Shown here piece after piece: positions 1 to 8,345 of a stretch of 44,370 nucleotides of DNA. The notes below the pieces were generated by a model. That model was not told where the DNA came from, did no database searches, and was given only the letters and a program-made list of their open reading frames with translations. The translations under genes and the position numbers were made by a program. Positions within the stretch are counted from its first letter, which is position 1; each line of letters starts with the position of its first letter. The stretch comes from Actinomycetota bacterium (GTDB taxonomy: Bacteria; Actinomycetota; Actinomycetes; Actinomycetales; Microbacteriaceae): assembly GCA_018268455.1 (NCBI GenBank), contig JAFDWM010000013.1, positions 1 to 44,370 of the forward strand, given 5' to 3'.

Positions 1-260
1 CGTCAGCGGCCGCTGACGTGGTGCCGAACGTGCCTGCTCGGCGCGAGCCTGGTCCGGTGAGGGCGGAGACTGTGGCAGGAGCTCAGACCGCGGCTTCCCG
101 GAATCCCCAGGCAACGACAGCCGCGGAAGCGACCGCTCAGACTCTGGCGCCGGCAGTCCCGCAGACACACAGTGAGCCGTCGGTGCGGCCGGTCACGTCG
201 ACGCAGGCAACGGGAACCCGCATCGCGTCGCCGCACCTGCGCCGTAGTTCGCGATCCTGA
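1..260 (+). CDS. 3' end of an unidentified gene (Ala/Pro/Thr-rich tail)
   Basis: An open frame enters from the left edge and stops at a TGA ending at 260. The visible 85 or so residues are low-complexity, rich in Ala, Pro, Thr, Gln and Arg, with no recognisable domain. Codons are moderately GC-biased at the third position, which is compatible with coding but not decisive. It could be the disordered C-terminal tail of a gene upstream of the polysaccharide locus, or a chance open frame in a GC-rich intergenic region. The gap 261-329 before the epimerase holds that gene's ribosome binding site (AGGGG near 319) and nothing else I can identify. Confidence 0.35.
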   Translation, partial: SAAADVVPNVPARREPGPVRAETVAGAQTAASRNPQATTAAEATAQTLAPAVPQTHSEPSVRPVTSTQATGTRIASPHLRRSSRS

Positions 261-329
261 CATGTGTCGGCCGACGACCCCGCCAGGGGAAGGCGTGCGA
301 CGGCCCATTGGTAAGCGCCAGGGGCCTTC

Positions 330-1358
330 ATGAGAGTGCTCATCACGGGCGGTGCTGGCTTCATCGGGCAGCATGTCGCGTCTCAGCTCGCATCTCGCGG
401 CCACGAGACGGTCGCGATGGATCTGCTCCTGCCGCAGGTGCACTCAGATCCGGAAGGCGCAGTCCGGCGGTTCCCGGGCGAAGTCATCCGGGCCGACGTC
501 GCGGATGAGCAGGCGTGGGAAGAGCTGCCGTCGTTCGACGCGCTGATCCATCTGGCGGCCGAGACCGGAACAGCGCAATCCATGTATGAACGGGGACGCT
601 ACGAGCGGGTGAACGTCGGGGGCAGCCGCCTCGCGGCCCGCGCCGCCGCCGGCACCGGGGTGCCGGTCATCTCGCTCAGCTCTCGCGCGGTGTATGGCGA
701 AGGGCTCCGAGACGAGGACGGCGCACTCCGCGCTTCTCACGAGGACGACCCGCACCGACCGGTCTCGTTCTACGGTGAGACGAAGTCCCAGGCCGAGGCC
801 GCGCTCATCGAGGAGTCCGAGGGCAAGTCGCCCGCCGCGATCATCCGGCCGCAGAACGTGATCGGTCTGGGACAGGCACTGCGCAATCCCTACACCGGGG
901 TGTTGGCGGCCTTCCTCGCACGGCTGCGCGAGGGGCGCCCCCTGTCCATCTACGGCGACGGCTCGCAGACGAGGGACTTCGTGCACGTCGCCGATCTCGC
1001 CGAGCTCATCGTCTGGAACCTCGAGCACATGCCGCAGACGTCGCAGCCCCGTATCCTCAACTGCGGGACGGGCGTGCGGACGTCTCTGACGAAACTCGCC
1101 GAATACGCGGCTGCGGCCTCCCCGGCCGGTGCCTCCGTGATCGAGTATGTGGACGTCCATCGCGCCGGCGACATCGAACACGCGTGCGCAGACCTCGGCC
1201 GTCTACGCGCCGTGGGGGCACCCCTGCCGTCGCGGACCACGGCCGATGCCGTGACCGACTTCATCGTCGGGTCGTGGCAGGGCGATGTGGCCCCCTCGCG
1301 GGTCTGGGACGACGCGCTCGACGAGCTCAGCAGCCGAGGTCTAGTGGGCGAGTCGTGA
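330..1358 (+). CDS. NAD-dependent sugar epimerase/dehydratase (SDR family)
   Basis: A 342-residue extended short-chain dehydrogenase/reductase acting on nucleotide-linked sugars in the cytoplasm. The N-terminus carries the Rossmann motif TGGAGFIG (residues 6-13), and the catalytic pair Tyr148-x3-Lys152 appears in YGETK. The C-terminal part has the usual substrate-domain sequence ending in a helix-rich tail. Length is normal for UDP-hexose 4-epimerases and dTDP/GDP-sugar 4-reductases; sequence alone does not tell which. The ATG at 330 is preceded by AGGGG about six bases upstream. The stop overlaps the next start by four bases (GTGA), so it opens the polysaccharide operon. Its likely job is to supply a modified nucleotide sugar to the following glycosyltransferases. 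Confidence 0.93.
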   Translation: MRVLITGGAGFIGQHVASQLASRGHETVAMDLLLPQVHSDPEGAVRRFPGEVIRADVADEQAWEELPSFDALIHLAAETGTAQSMYERGRYERVNVGGSRLAARAAAGTGVPVISLSSRAVYGEGLRDEDGALRASHEDDPHRPVSFYGETKSQAEAALIEESEGKSPAAIIRPQNVIGLGQALRNPYTGVLAAFLARLREGRPLSIYGDGSQTRDFVHVADLAELIVWNLEHMPQTSQPRILNCGTGVRTSLTKLAEYAAAASPAGASVIEYVDVHRAGDIEHACADLGRLRAVGAPLPSRTTADAVTDFIVGSWQGDVAPSRVWDDALDELSSRGLVGES

Positions 1359-2344
1359 GGATCCTCGTCGTCAGCCCCGGATTCCACGGATACGCCTCGT
1401 CCTTCGGGCGCACCTTCGCCTCGCTCGGTCATCACGCCAGGGTGCACGTGTACGACCGTGCGCGCGCAGGCGTCGACCGTGTCGGCATGCGGCTGCTGCA
1501 TCGCCGTCCCGAGCACGTGCTGGCGCAGCGGACCCGCCGGAACCTGACGGACCGCGCGATCGACGCGCTCCGGATGTATCGCCCGGACGCCGTCCTGGTG
1601 GTGCGGGGCGATCTCCTCGATCAGGGCTGGTGGGACGCACTCTCCGGCCATCCCGCGCGCCGCGTGACCTGGATGTACGACGAGCTGCGCCGGATGACGT
1701 ACAGCGACGACACGCTCGGACAGATCGGCGTGCTGGCCACCTACAGCGCGCTGGATGCGGAGGCGCTGCGGGCCCGCGGTGTGCACGCGCATCACGTCCC
1801 GCTCGGCTTCGATGCGCTGGAGCCCATCCTGTCTCGGCCCACTAAGGGCATCAGCCTGATCGGAGCGCGGTACCCGAGCCGGGAACAGGCGCTGCGACAG
1901 CTCGTGGCAGCGGGGATCGAGGTGACGGCGTTCGGGCGGGACTGGTCCCGTCACCCCGTCGACATGCTCAGGACCGGCGCGTACGCGCGACCAGGTGTCC
2001 GAACCGGTCGCGAGCTGTCGCGAGGCCAGGCCTACGGGGCGATGCGCGACTCGGTGGCGACACTCAACCTGCATGGCGACCAGGACGGGTTCACGATGCG
2101 GACCTTCGAGGCGGCCGGGGTCGGAGCCGTGGAGATCTGTGACCGGCCCGATATCGATCGGTTCTACGAGCCCGGTGTTGAGGTACTCAGCTACGCGAGC
2201 GCCGACGAGCTGGTGGAGCAGTGTCGTCGTGTCGTCGCCGACCCGCGTTGGGCGGACGGGATCCGGGAACGAGGGCGCGCGCGGACTCTCGATGAGCACA
2301 CCCTCGCGCACCGGCTGCGCCGATTGGAGCAGCTGTGGGTCTGA
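1355..2344 (+). CDS. CgeB-like glycosyltransferase (GT-B fold)
   Basis: A 329-residue protein starting at a GTG that overlaps the previous stop by four bases; starts further upstream would run deep into the epimerase. The N-terminus RILVVSPGFHGYASSFGRTF is typical of the first Rossmann half of CgeB/spore-protein-YkvP-like glycosyltransferases. The C-terminal half (about 230-325), with FEAAGVGAVEICDRP and a closing helix rich in Arg and Glu, matches the Glyco_trans_1_2 pattern in which a Glu binds the sugar nucleotide. It probably adds one sugar to a lipid-linked glycan at the cytoplasmic face of the membrane. Donor and acceptor cannot be read from the sequence. The next gene overlaps by ten bases. 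Confidence 0.85.
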   Translation: MRILVVSPGFHGYASSFGRTFASLGHHARVHVYDRARAGVDRVGMRLLHRRPEHVLAQRTRRNLTDRAIDALRMYRPDAVLVVRGDLLDQGWWDALSGHPARRVTWMYDELRRMTYSDDTLGQIGVLATYSALDAEALRARGVHAHHVPLGFDALEPILSRPTKGISLIGARYPSREQALRQLVAAGIEVTAFGRDWSRHPVDMLRTGAYARPGVRTGRELSRGQAYGAMRDSVATLNLHGDQDGFTMRTFEAAGVGAVEICDRPDIDRFYEPGVEVLSYASADELVEQCRRVVADPRWADGIRERGRARTLDEHTLAHRLRRLEQLWV

Positions 2345-3375
2345 ACTTCCCGGTGGATCTCGATGACTGGCAGCGTTGGCAGGCGGATCATCATCGGCTG
2401 CAGCGCATGCGCGCGCGTCTGACCGGCGGGGCGCGGGATGTTCCCGCCCTCGGCGTCGCCGTGCGGGGGTCCTCGCCGACGGTGCTCGTCGCCATCGATT
2501 CCTCGTCTCCTTCCGGCATCGCGTCGCTGCACGGGCTTCTCTCGCGCATTCCGGAGCTCGCCGTGGTCAGCTCCGTGCACGGCTCGTCCGAGGTGCGCGA
2601 GCTTCTCGGGGGAGAGGAGAGCGGCGCGCGTGTCGCCGAGATCGACGTGCTTCCCGCGTCGCTCGCCGTCTTCGTCGGCGCCGGGCACTATCTGGCGGCC
2701 GGCGCAGCCGCGTGGAAACTGGCCTCCGCACGGGGACGTCCCATGACGGTGGTGCAGCACGGCCTGCTGACACCGTTCAATCCGCCTCTGCCTCCCCGAG
2801 CCCACGTGCTGGCCTTCAGCGATGAGGACGGTTCCTTCTGGGCATCGGGCCGGGACGACATCGGATGGACCGTGGTCGGATCGCAGCTGTTCTGGGACGC
2901 CGCAGGGGCGGCGGTGGAGCCGGCCGCCAGTGGCGTGCCGCAGTACCTGGGGCAACTGCATGGAGCGGAGCTGCCGCGCCGGGGCATGACACGGGCGGCG
3001 AGCCGGTTCTGGCGCGAGACCGGCGCGACCTATCGTCCGCATCCGTCTGAGGTCGACCGACTGTCGCGCGTTCAGCACGCCCTCTGGGAGCGCCAGGGCA
3101 TGAGGATCGATCGCAACAGGCGCCCGCTTGCCGACGTTGGCGGCCCGGTGGTGGCGGCGTTCTCCACGGGAATCCTGGAAGCTGCTGCTGCGGGTCTCCC
3201 GTCGTGGTCCTTCTACCCCGACCCGCCCCGCTGGCTGGCCGAGTTCTGGGAGCGCTACGGGATCCGCCGCTGGGAGACCGACGACGATCCCACGCCCGCC
3301 CCGCCCTACCCCGATGTCGAGCCTGCCCTGGCGATCGCCGACGCCGTGCTCGCCCTCGCCGAAGGAGCCTCATGA
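2335..3375 (+). CDS. GT-B-like protein with sialyltransferase-like motifs
   Basis: 346 residues from a GTG at 2335 preceded by GGAG at the right distance. I do not recognise a named family with certainty. Visible features are VVQHGLLTPFNPP (139-151), an acidic EDG at 164-166, GSQLFW at 182-187, YRPHP with His236-Pro237, and FSTG with Ser277-Thr278 near a glycosyltransferase-like C-terminal Rossmann half. The ordered set E/D-D-G, H-P, S-S/T is the one known from bacterial GT-B sialyl- and polysialyltransferases. The gene overlaps the CMP-nonulosonate synthetase by four bases. I infer it may transfer the nonulosonic acid made by the next two genes, but the EDG match could be chance. Alternatives are a capsule-type or glycerophosphate-type transferase. 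Confidence 0.8.
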   Translation: MGLNFPVDLDDWQRWQADHHRLQRMRARLTGGARDVPALGVAVRGSSPTVLVAIDSSSPSGIASLHGLLSRIPELAVVSSVHGSSEVRELLGGEESGARVAEIDVLPASLAVFVGAGHYLAAGAAAWKLASARGRPMTVVQHGLLTPFNPPLPPRAHVLAFSDEDGSFWASGRDDIGWTVVGSQLFWDAAGAAVEPAASGVPQYLGQLHGAELPRRGMTRAASRFWRETGATYRPHPSEVDRLSRVQHALWERQGMRIDRNRRPLADVGGPVVAAFSTGILEAAAAGLPSWSFYPDPPRWLAEFWERYGIRRWETDDDPTPAPPYPDVEPALAIADAVLALAEGAS

Positions 3376-4088
3376 CCGTCCTCTGCGTGATCCCCGTGCG
3401 CGGCGGGTCGAAGGGCATCCCCGGCAAGAACGCCCGTCCCGTGGCGGGCAAGCCGCTCGTCGTATGGAGCATCGAGCAGGCGCTCGCCGCGGGCCTTGAC
3501 GTGCTCGTCTCGACCGACGACGCTCATCTCGCCGAGATCGCCCGCGCGGCCGGCGCCGACGTGCCGTTCATGCGGCCTGCGGAGCTCGCCCAGGACACCA
3601 CTCCCACGGAGCCGGTCATCCAACACGCGATCGCGCACCGCATCGCCGAGGGGCGGCGCCCCGAGGCGGTGATGCTGCTGCAGGCGACGTCGCCTGTGCG
3701 GCTGCCGGGCACGATCGCCCGCGCCGTGCGGGAGTTCGGCGAGACCGGAGTCGACAGCCTGGTCGGCGTCGTCGCGCAGACGCCGTTCTTCTGGCATCCG
3801 GCCGTGGACGATCAGGGCAGTGCCACGGCCGAGTACGATCCGGCCGCACGCCCGCGCCGGCAGGAGCTCACGGCCGGCGACTACTTCTACAAGGAGACCG
3901 GCTCGCTGTACCTCACCCGCACCGAGATCTACGAGCATGAGAACAACAGGATCGGCGGACGGGTGGGGCTGTTCGTGATGGACGAGGCTGAGGGCGTCGA
4001 CATCGACACTCTCGTAGACTTGAAGATCGCCGAGCAGATTCTGGGGGATCTGCAGGCCTCAGACGAAGAGACGGCCAACAACTCATGA
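3372..4088 (+). CDS. neuA: CMP-nonulosonic acid synthetase (acylneuraminate cytidylyltransferase)
   Basis: 238 residues; the ATG at 3372 overlaps the preceding stop (ATGA), which fixes the start. The N-terminus CVIPVRGGSKGIPGKN is the CTP-binding signature of the NeuA/PseF/LegF family. It is followed by VSTDD, by LLQATSPVR, which holds the family SP-R motif, and by FYKETGSLYLTR near the C-terminus. The enzyme activates a 9-carbon sialic-acid-like sugar with CTP to give CMP-sugar plus pyrophosphate. Whether the substrate is N-acetylneuraminic, legionaminic or pseudaminic acid cannot be read from the sequence, so the symbol is a family label. It overlaps the synthase gene by four bases, which supports coupled production. 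Confidence 0.92.
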   Translation: MTVLCVIPVRGGSKGIPGKNARPVAGKPLVVWSIEQALAAGLDVLVSTDDAHLAEIARAAGADVPFMRPAELAQDTTPTEPVIQHAIAHRIAEGRRPEAVMLLQATSPVRLPGTIARAVREFGETGVDSLVGVVAQTPFFWHPAVDDQGSATAEYDPAARPRRQELTAGDYFYKETGSLYLTRTEIYEHENNRIGGRVGLFVMDEAEGVDIDTLVDLKIAEQILGDLQASDEETANNS

Positions 4089-6331
4089 TCATCGAACGCG
4101 ACCTGGGGCCGTTCATCGTCTTCGCGGAGGATCCGATCCTCACCGGTCTGGGCAAGATCAACGCCAACAAGCAGCGCATCGTGTTCTGCGTCGACGCGCA
4201 CGGGATCCTCATCGGCTCACTTTCCGACGGCGACTTCCGCCGTTGGCTGATCGCCAACCCCGACGCGTCGCTCGACGTGTCCACCGCGACGGTCGCGAAC
4301 CGCGCCGTGCGCACCATGCCACACACCGCGATCCCGGCGGAGATCGCACCCCTGCTCGGCCACGGCGGGGTGCACCACGTGCCACTCGTCGACGACCGCG
4401 GGCACCTGTGGGCGATCGCAATCGACGAGGCCGACACGCTCCGCATCGCCGGGCACGAGATCGGCCCGGGCCACCCCGCGTTCGTGATCGCCGAGGTCGG
4501 CAACAACCACAACGGATCCGTCGACCTCGCCAAGCGGCTCGTCGACCTCGCCGTCGAGGCGAACGCCGACGCGGTGAAGTTCCAGCTGCGCGACATGGAC
4601 GCGCTGTACCGCCAGCGCGGGGCGGCGACCGGGGGAGAGGATCTGGGCGTGCAGTACACGCTCGACCTGCTGCGCCGGTTCTCGCTTCCCGCGGAGAAGC
4701 TGTTCGAGGTGTTCGACCACGCCCGCGATGCCGGCATCGACGTGATGTGCACCCCGTGGGACGCTCCGAGCGTGCAGGCCCTCGCCGACTACGGCGTGCC
4801 GGCACTGAAGATCGCCTCGGCCGACCTCACCAACCACGAGCTGATCCTCGATGCCGCCGGTAAGGGACTGCCGCTCGTGCTCAGCACGGGGATGTCGCGG
4901 GAGAGCGAGATCCTCGAGACGGTCGCGCTGCTGCGGGGGCAGGGAGCACCGTATGCGCTGCTGCACTGCCAGTCGACGTACCCCGCGCCGTACAAGGACC
5001 TCAATCTGCGTTACCTCGACCGGCTCGCCGAGATCGGCCAGTGCGTGGTCGGATACTCCGGGCACGAGCGCGGCTGGCACGTGCCGGTAGCGGCCGTCGC
5101 CCGTGGCGCGCACATCATCGAGAAGCACTTCACTATCGACCGCACCATGGAGGGCAACGACCACACCGTGTCGCTGCTGCCCGACGAGTTCCGGATCATG
5201 GTCGAGCAGATCCGCGACATCGAGACCTCGCTGGGCACCGGCGAGACCCGCGTCGTATCGACCGGCGAGCAGATGAACCGGGTGACTCTCGCGAAGTCGC
5301 TGGTCGCGGCCCGGCCGCTCTCCCACGGCGCGGTGTTGACCGCCGCTGACGTGATGGTGAAGAGCCCCGGGCGAGGACTTCAGCCGAACACCCTGCCGCA
5401 GCTGCTCGGCCGCACTCTGCAGCGGGACATGGCCGAGGGCGATTTCTTCTTCGACGGCGACCTGCGCGACACGGCGCCTGTCGGGCGGCCGTTCACGTTC
5501 CGTCGGCCTTGGGGCCTGCCGGTGCGTTATCACGACGCCGCCGCGCTGCTGGCGCAGTCGAACCCCGACTTCCTCGAGTTCCACTTCTCGTACAAGGACC
5601 TTGACGTCGACATGGACGACTTCTTCACGGAGAAGCTGCCGATCGGGTTCACGACGCATCTGCCGGATCTGTTCGCCGGGGACTTTCTCGTCGACCTCGC
5701 CTCCGACGATGAGGAGATCTGGGAGCGCTCCATCCGCGAGGTGCAGCGCACCATCGACGTGACCCGCGCGCTGCGCAAATGGTTCACCCTCGATGAGGAC
5801 CCGATCATGGTGGTCACCATGGGCGGGTTCACGAAGGACAAGCACATCGCCCCGGAGGGACGCGCGCACAAGTATGCGCGCATCGCCGCCGCCCTGAAGC
5901 GACTCGACACCACCGGCGTGCGGATCGCGGCGCAGACCCTGCCGCCGTATCCGTGGCTCATGGGCGGACAGCAGTTCCACAACCTGTTCGTCGATCCGCG
6001 CGACACCGCCCGGTTCGCGGAGGAGACGGGCACGGCTCTGTGCTTCGACGCCTCGCACACCAAGCTCGCCACCAACTGGCTGGGCCTGGCGTTCTCGGAG
6101 GCGGTCGACCTGCTCGCACCGCACACCATCCACCTGCACCTCGTCGATGCGACCGGCGTCGACGGCGAGGGCGTGCAGGTGGGCGAGGGCGACATCGACT
6201 GGCCCGCGTTCGGTGCGCAGCTCGATGCGCAGGCGGCCGGTGTGCCGTTCATCCCGGAGATCTGGCAGGGCCACGTGAACAACGGCGAGGGTTTCTGGAC
6301 CGCGCTGGATCGGATGGAGGCGTGGTTGTGA
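4085..6331 (+). CDS. neuB: Nonulosonate synthase fused to CBS pair and TIM-barrel domain
   Basis: 748 residues, about twice the length of a plain NeuB. Three parts are visible. Residues 1-115 resemble a CBS-domain pair (GILIGSLSDGDFRRWL, then VHHVPLVDDRGHLWAI). Residues 128-460 are a complete NeuB enzyme: FVIAEVGNNHNGS at 133, KFQ at 165, GYSGHE at 323, EKHFTIDR at 346, and a C-terminal SAF/antifreeze-like domain from about 395. Residues 475-748 look like a xylose-isomerase-type TIM barrel (CFDASHTK at 653, HLHLVDATG at 683, PEIWQGH at 724). NeuB condenses phosphoenolpyruvate with a hexosamine such as ManNAc or a 6-deoxy analogue. The barrel may isomerise or epimerise a precursor, and the CBS part may bind a nucleotide; both are inferred. 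The symbol is a family label. Start ATG overlaps the CMP-synthetase stop. Confidence 0.92.
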   Translation: MIIERDLGPFIVFAEDPILTGLGKINANKQRIVFCVDAHGILIGSLSDGDFRRWLIANPDASLDVSTATVANRAVRTMPHTAIPAEIAPLLGHGGVHHVPLVDDRGHLWAIAIDEADTLRIAGHEIGPGHPAFVIAEVGNNHNGSVDLAKRLVDLAVEANADAVKFQLRDMDALYRQRGAATGGEDLGVQYTLDLLRRFSLPAEKLFEVFDHARDAGIDVMCTPWDAPSVQALADYGVPALKIASADLTNHELILDAAGKGLPLVLSTGMSRESEILETVALLRGQGAPYALLHCQSTYPAPYKDLNLRYLDRLAEIGQCVVGYSGHERGWHVPVAAVARGAHIIEKHFTIDRTMEGNDHTVSLLPDEFRIMVEQIRDIETSLGTGETRVVSTGEQMNRVTLAKSLVAARPLSHGAVLTAADVMVKSPGRGLQPNTLPQLLGRTLQRDMAEGDFFFDGDLRDTAPVGRPFTFRRPWGLPVRYHDAAALLAQSNPDFLEFHFSYKDLDVDMDDFFTEKLPIGFTTHLPDLFAGDFLVDLASDDEEIWERSIREVQRTIDVTRALRKWFTLDEDPIMVVTMGGFTKDKHIAPEGRAHKYARIAAALKRLDTTGVRIAAQTLPPYPWLMGGQQFHNLFVDPRDTARFAEETGTALCFDASHTKLATNWLGLAFSEAVDLLAPHTIHLHLVDATGVDGEGVQVGEGDIDWPAFGAQLDAQAAGVPFIPEIWQGHVNNGEGFWTALDRMEAWL

Positions 6332-7062
6332 GGCCCAAACGAGGGTGCTTCTCCGTGATCATCCCTACGCTGCAGCGGGCTGATCTTCGCCCGCTGGTGG
6401 ACCAATGCATTGCGCACCCCTTGGTCGGCGAGGTGCTCGTCATCAACAATGCTTCAGCACCGCTTTCATGGGCATCGCCGAAAGTACGTGTGTTCGATCA
6501 AACAGAGAATATCTACGTCAATCCGGCGTGGAACCTCGGCGCGAGGGAAGCCAGAGGTGAGTATCTGGCAATAGTCAATGACGATGTTCTCTTCGAGAAC
6601 GAGGCCCTGGAAGAGGCCGCCTCGATCCTGCAGCGAGGCATCCACGGCCTGGTCATCCCAGATGCATCGTGCTTTCACGATCTGCCGAACGGACGCATCG
6701 CGCATCGGCCTGCACCTTATCCCAATGACTTCTTCGGCACGTTCATGTGCTTGCGCAAGTCCGACTTCATCCCCGTTCCCGACGACATGCTCATCTGGGG
6801 TGGCGACGATTGGCTGTTTCTGAGCGCGAAGCGCATGCCGACGGCGCTGATCCGAACGCGCTTTGTCACTGACATGCATAAAACTAGCGGTAGCACCGAG
6901 TTCTTCGGCATCCGCCAGGAGAATTGGTACGCATCGCAGCGGCGGCTTGGGTCGAAACACCCTGACGGTATCGGGCGTGGAGAGGTTCCGCATCGGGCCT
7001 GGCACCTCATCCGGAGCTCGTACGCCGCATTGCAATCCGTTCGGCGTCGTTGGGGACGCTGA
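6328..7062 (+). CDS. Family 2 glycosyltransferase
   Basis: 244 residues. The GTG at 6328 overlaps the synthase stop (GTGA); an in-frame GTG lies six bases upstream. The start FSVIIPTLQRADLRPLVDQC is the usual GT2 first strand. VLVINNAS and a divalent-metal motif in VNDDVLFE follow, and WGGDDWLF corresponds to the acceptor-side acidic motif. It is shorter than most GT2 enzymes and has no membrane segment, so it is a soluble, probably membrane-associated transferase. Codon use becomes clearly more AT-tolerant here than in the preceding genes (for example AAA, ACT and AGC codons around 6880). Confidence 0.88.
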   Translation: MRPKRGCFSVIIPTLQRADLRPLVDQCIAHPLVGEVLVINNASAPLSWASPKVRVFDQTENIYVNPAWNLGAREARGEYLAIVNDDVLFENEALEEAASILQRGIHGLVIPDASCFHDLPNGRIAHRPAPYPNDFFGTFMCLRKSDFIPVPDDMLIWGGDDWLFLSAKRMPTALIRTRFVTDMHKTSGSTEFFGIRQENWYASQRRLGSKHPDGIGRGEVPHRAWHLIRSSYAALQSVRRRWGR

Positions 7063-7067
7063 TCGAG

Positions 7068-8345
7068 ATGCGACTTCTCCGAGCACGGCTGGCGAGAACA
7101 TCCGACGAGTCCCATTCCGGGAACAGGCCAGCGAGGACTGCGGGACTGTACTTTCCTGTTCTGACTGCGCGTGGTGGCGCCGAACGGCTCGCGTTGGTCC
7201 TGGCACTAGAACTCGCGAAGGCTGGCATCGAAACGACAATCTTCACTTCGCGATCGGTGTCGATCGCTCAGATCGAGACCGACCTGGGCGAGTCCATCGC
7301 GACCCTCAGGATCGAGACGCTGCCGACGACGAAGCGATTGCCGAGGCTTCGAGCGGTGCGTCAAGCACGGATCGACGGCGTTGAGGCGTCAGCGATACGC
7401 GCGCGACGGCTGGACCTCTTCATCAATTGCGACTACCGATCGAGCCTGCCGGGATGCGGGCGCGCCAATGTCTTCTACTGCCATTTTCCGCATGACCTTC
7501 GAGTCGCCGAGGCGCGTCTCGGCAGACGGGCATATCTGGGCGCGCTGGAGATGGCCAGGCGGCTGCTCATCGATCGGAATGTTCGCGGATCTCTTGCCAC
7601 TTACGAGCAGATCTGGGCGAATTCACGCTTCACCGCTCGCCACGTCGAGCAAATGTGGGGTCGCTCCGTGCAGGTCGTCTATCCGCCGTGCGACATGCTC
7701 GCTCCCTTGAAGAAGAAGCGGATGATCGTCGCCGTCGGGCGGTTTCAGGCGGGGAGAGGGCCGGGTGTGCCGCACAAGTCACAGGACTATCTCATCGACG
7801 CATTCCGTCGACTGCCTGACCTCCATGCCGAGGGCTGGCGGCTCGTGCTCCTCGGCGGCGCCTCTGACGAGGACCAATCATTCGTGACGTCGCTCCGTGA
7901 ACAGTCCGCGGGACTTCCCATCGACATCAGGGTGAATCCCTCACACGCGGAAATCGCCGCTGCCGTCGGGTCGGCGTCGATCTTCTGGCACGCGCAGGGA
8001 GTGGACGGGGACGCTGCGGCGCATCCTCGTTCGCAGGAGCACTTCGGAATCAGCACTGTGGAAGCGATGTCGGCGGGCGCGCTCCCACTGGTTTACGGGG
8101 CGGCCGGGCCCGCCGAGATCGTCGAGCCCGTCGCCGCGCTTCGTCCGTGGCAGAACCTGCAGGAGCTGCTGGATGCCACGAGGACGGTCGTGGCCCTGTC
8201 TGCCGACGCGAGGGATGCTCTGGCGCAACTCTGCGTCGCGCGTGCGCACGACTTCGATCGGGTGCGCTTCGCCGAGCGGCTGCGGCAGCTACTGAGTCTT
8301 CAGCCGAGTTCTGCACGGGCCACGACACGGAGCAATCATGAATGA
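7068..8345 (+). CDS. Family 4 glycosyltransferase (ALG11-like)
   Basis: About 425 residues from the ATG at 7068, six bases after the previous stop; an in-frame TTG at 7050 is possible but less attractive. The N-terminal half has FPVLTARGGAERLALVLA, the glycine-rich entry of GT-B retaining transferases. The C-terminal half has VAVGRFQ, a VLLGG strand, and EHFGISTVEAMSAGALPLV, the E-x7-E donor-binding motif in the form seen in ALG11/mannosyltransferase-like members. The donor is probably a GDP- or UDP-sugar, but which one is unknown. The stop overlaps the next start by eight bases. Confidence 0.9.
   Translation: MRLLRARLARTSDESHSGNRPARTAGLYFPVLTARGGAERLALVLALELAKAGIETTIFTSRSVSIAQIETDLGESIATLRIETLPTTKRLPRLRAVRQARIDGVEASAIRARRLDLFINCDYRSSLPGCGRANVFYCHFPHDLRVAEARLGRRAYLGALEMARRLLIDRNVRGSLATYEQIWANSRFTARHVEQMWGRSVQVVYPPCDMLAPLKKKRMIVAVGRFQAGRGPGVPHKSQDYLIDAFRRLPDLHAEGWRLVLLGGASDEDQSFVTSLREQSAGLPIDIRVNPSHAEIAAAVGSASIFWHAQGVDGDAAAHPRSQEHFGISTVEAMSAGALPLVYGAAGPAEIVEPVAALRPWQNLQELLDATRTVVALSADARDALAQLCVARAHDFDRVRFAERLRQLLSLQPSSARATTRSNHE

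Noticed and set aside
1-18. Perfect 18-bp palindrome CGTCAGCGGCCGCTGACG at the window edge
   Set aside because: GC-rich palindromes of this size can arise by chance in such a genome, it lies inside a possible reading frame, and the left context is missing.
4217-6274. A 685-codon reverse-strand open frame opposite the synthase gene
   Set aside because: It mirrors the GC3-biased forward gene; composition is His/Val/Arg-rich with no motif. The same holds for long antisense frames at 950-2311, 14018-15799, 22920-24683 and 32526-33668.
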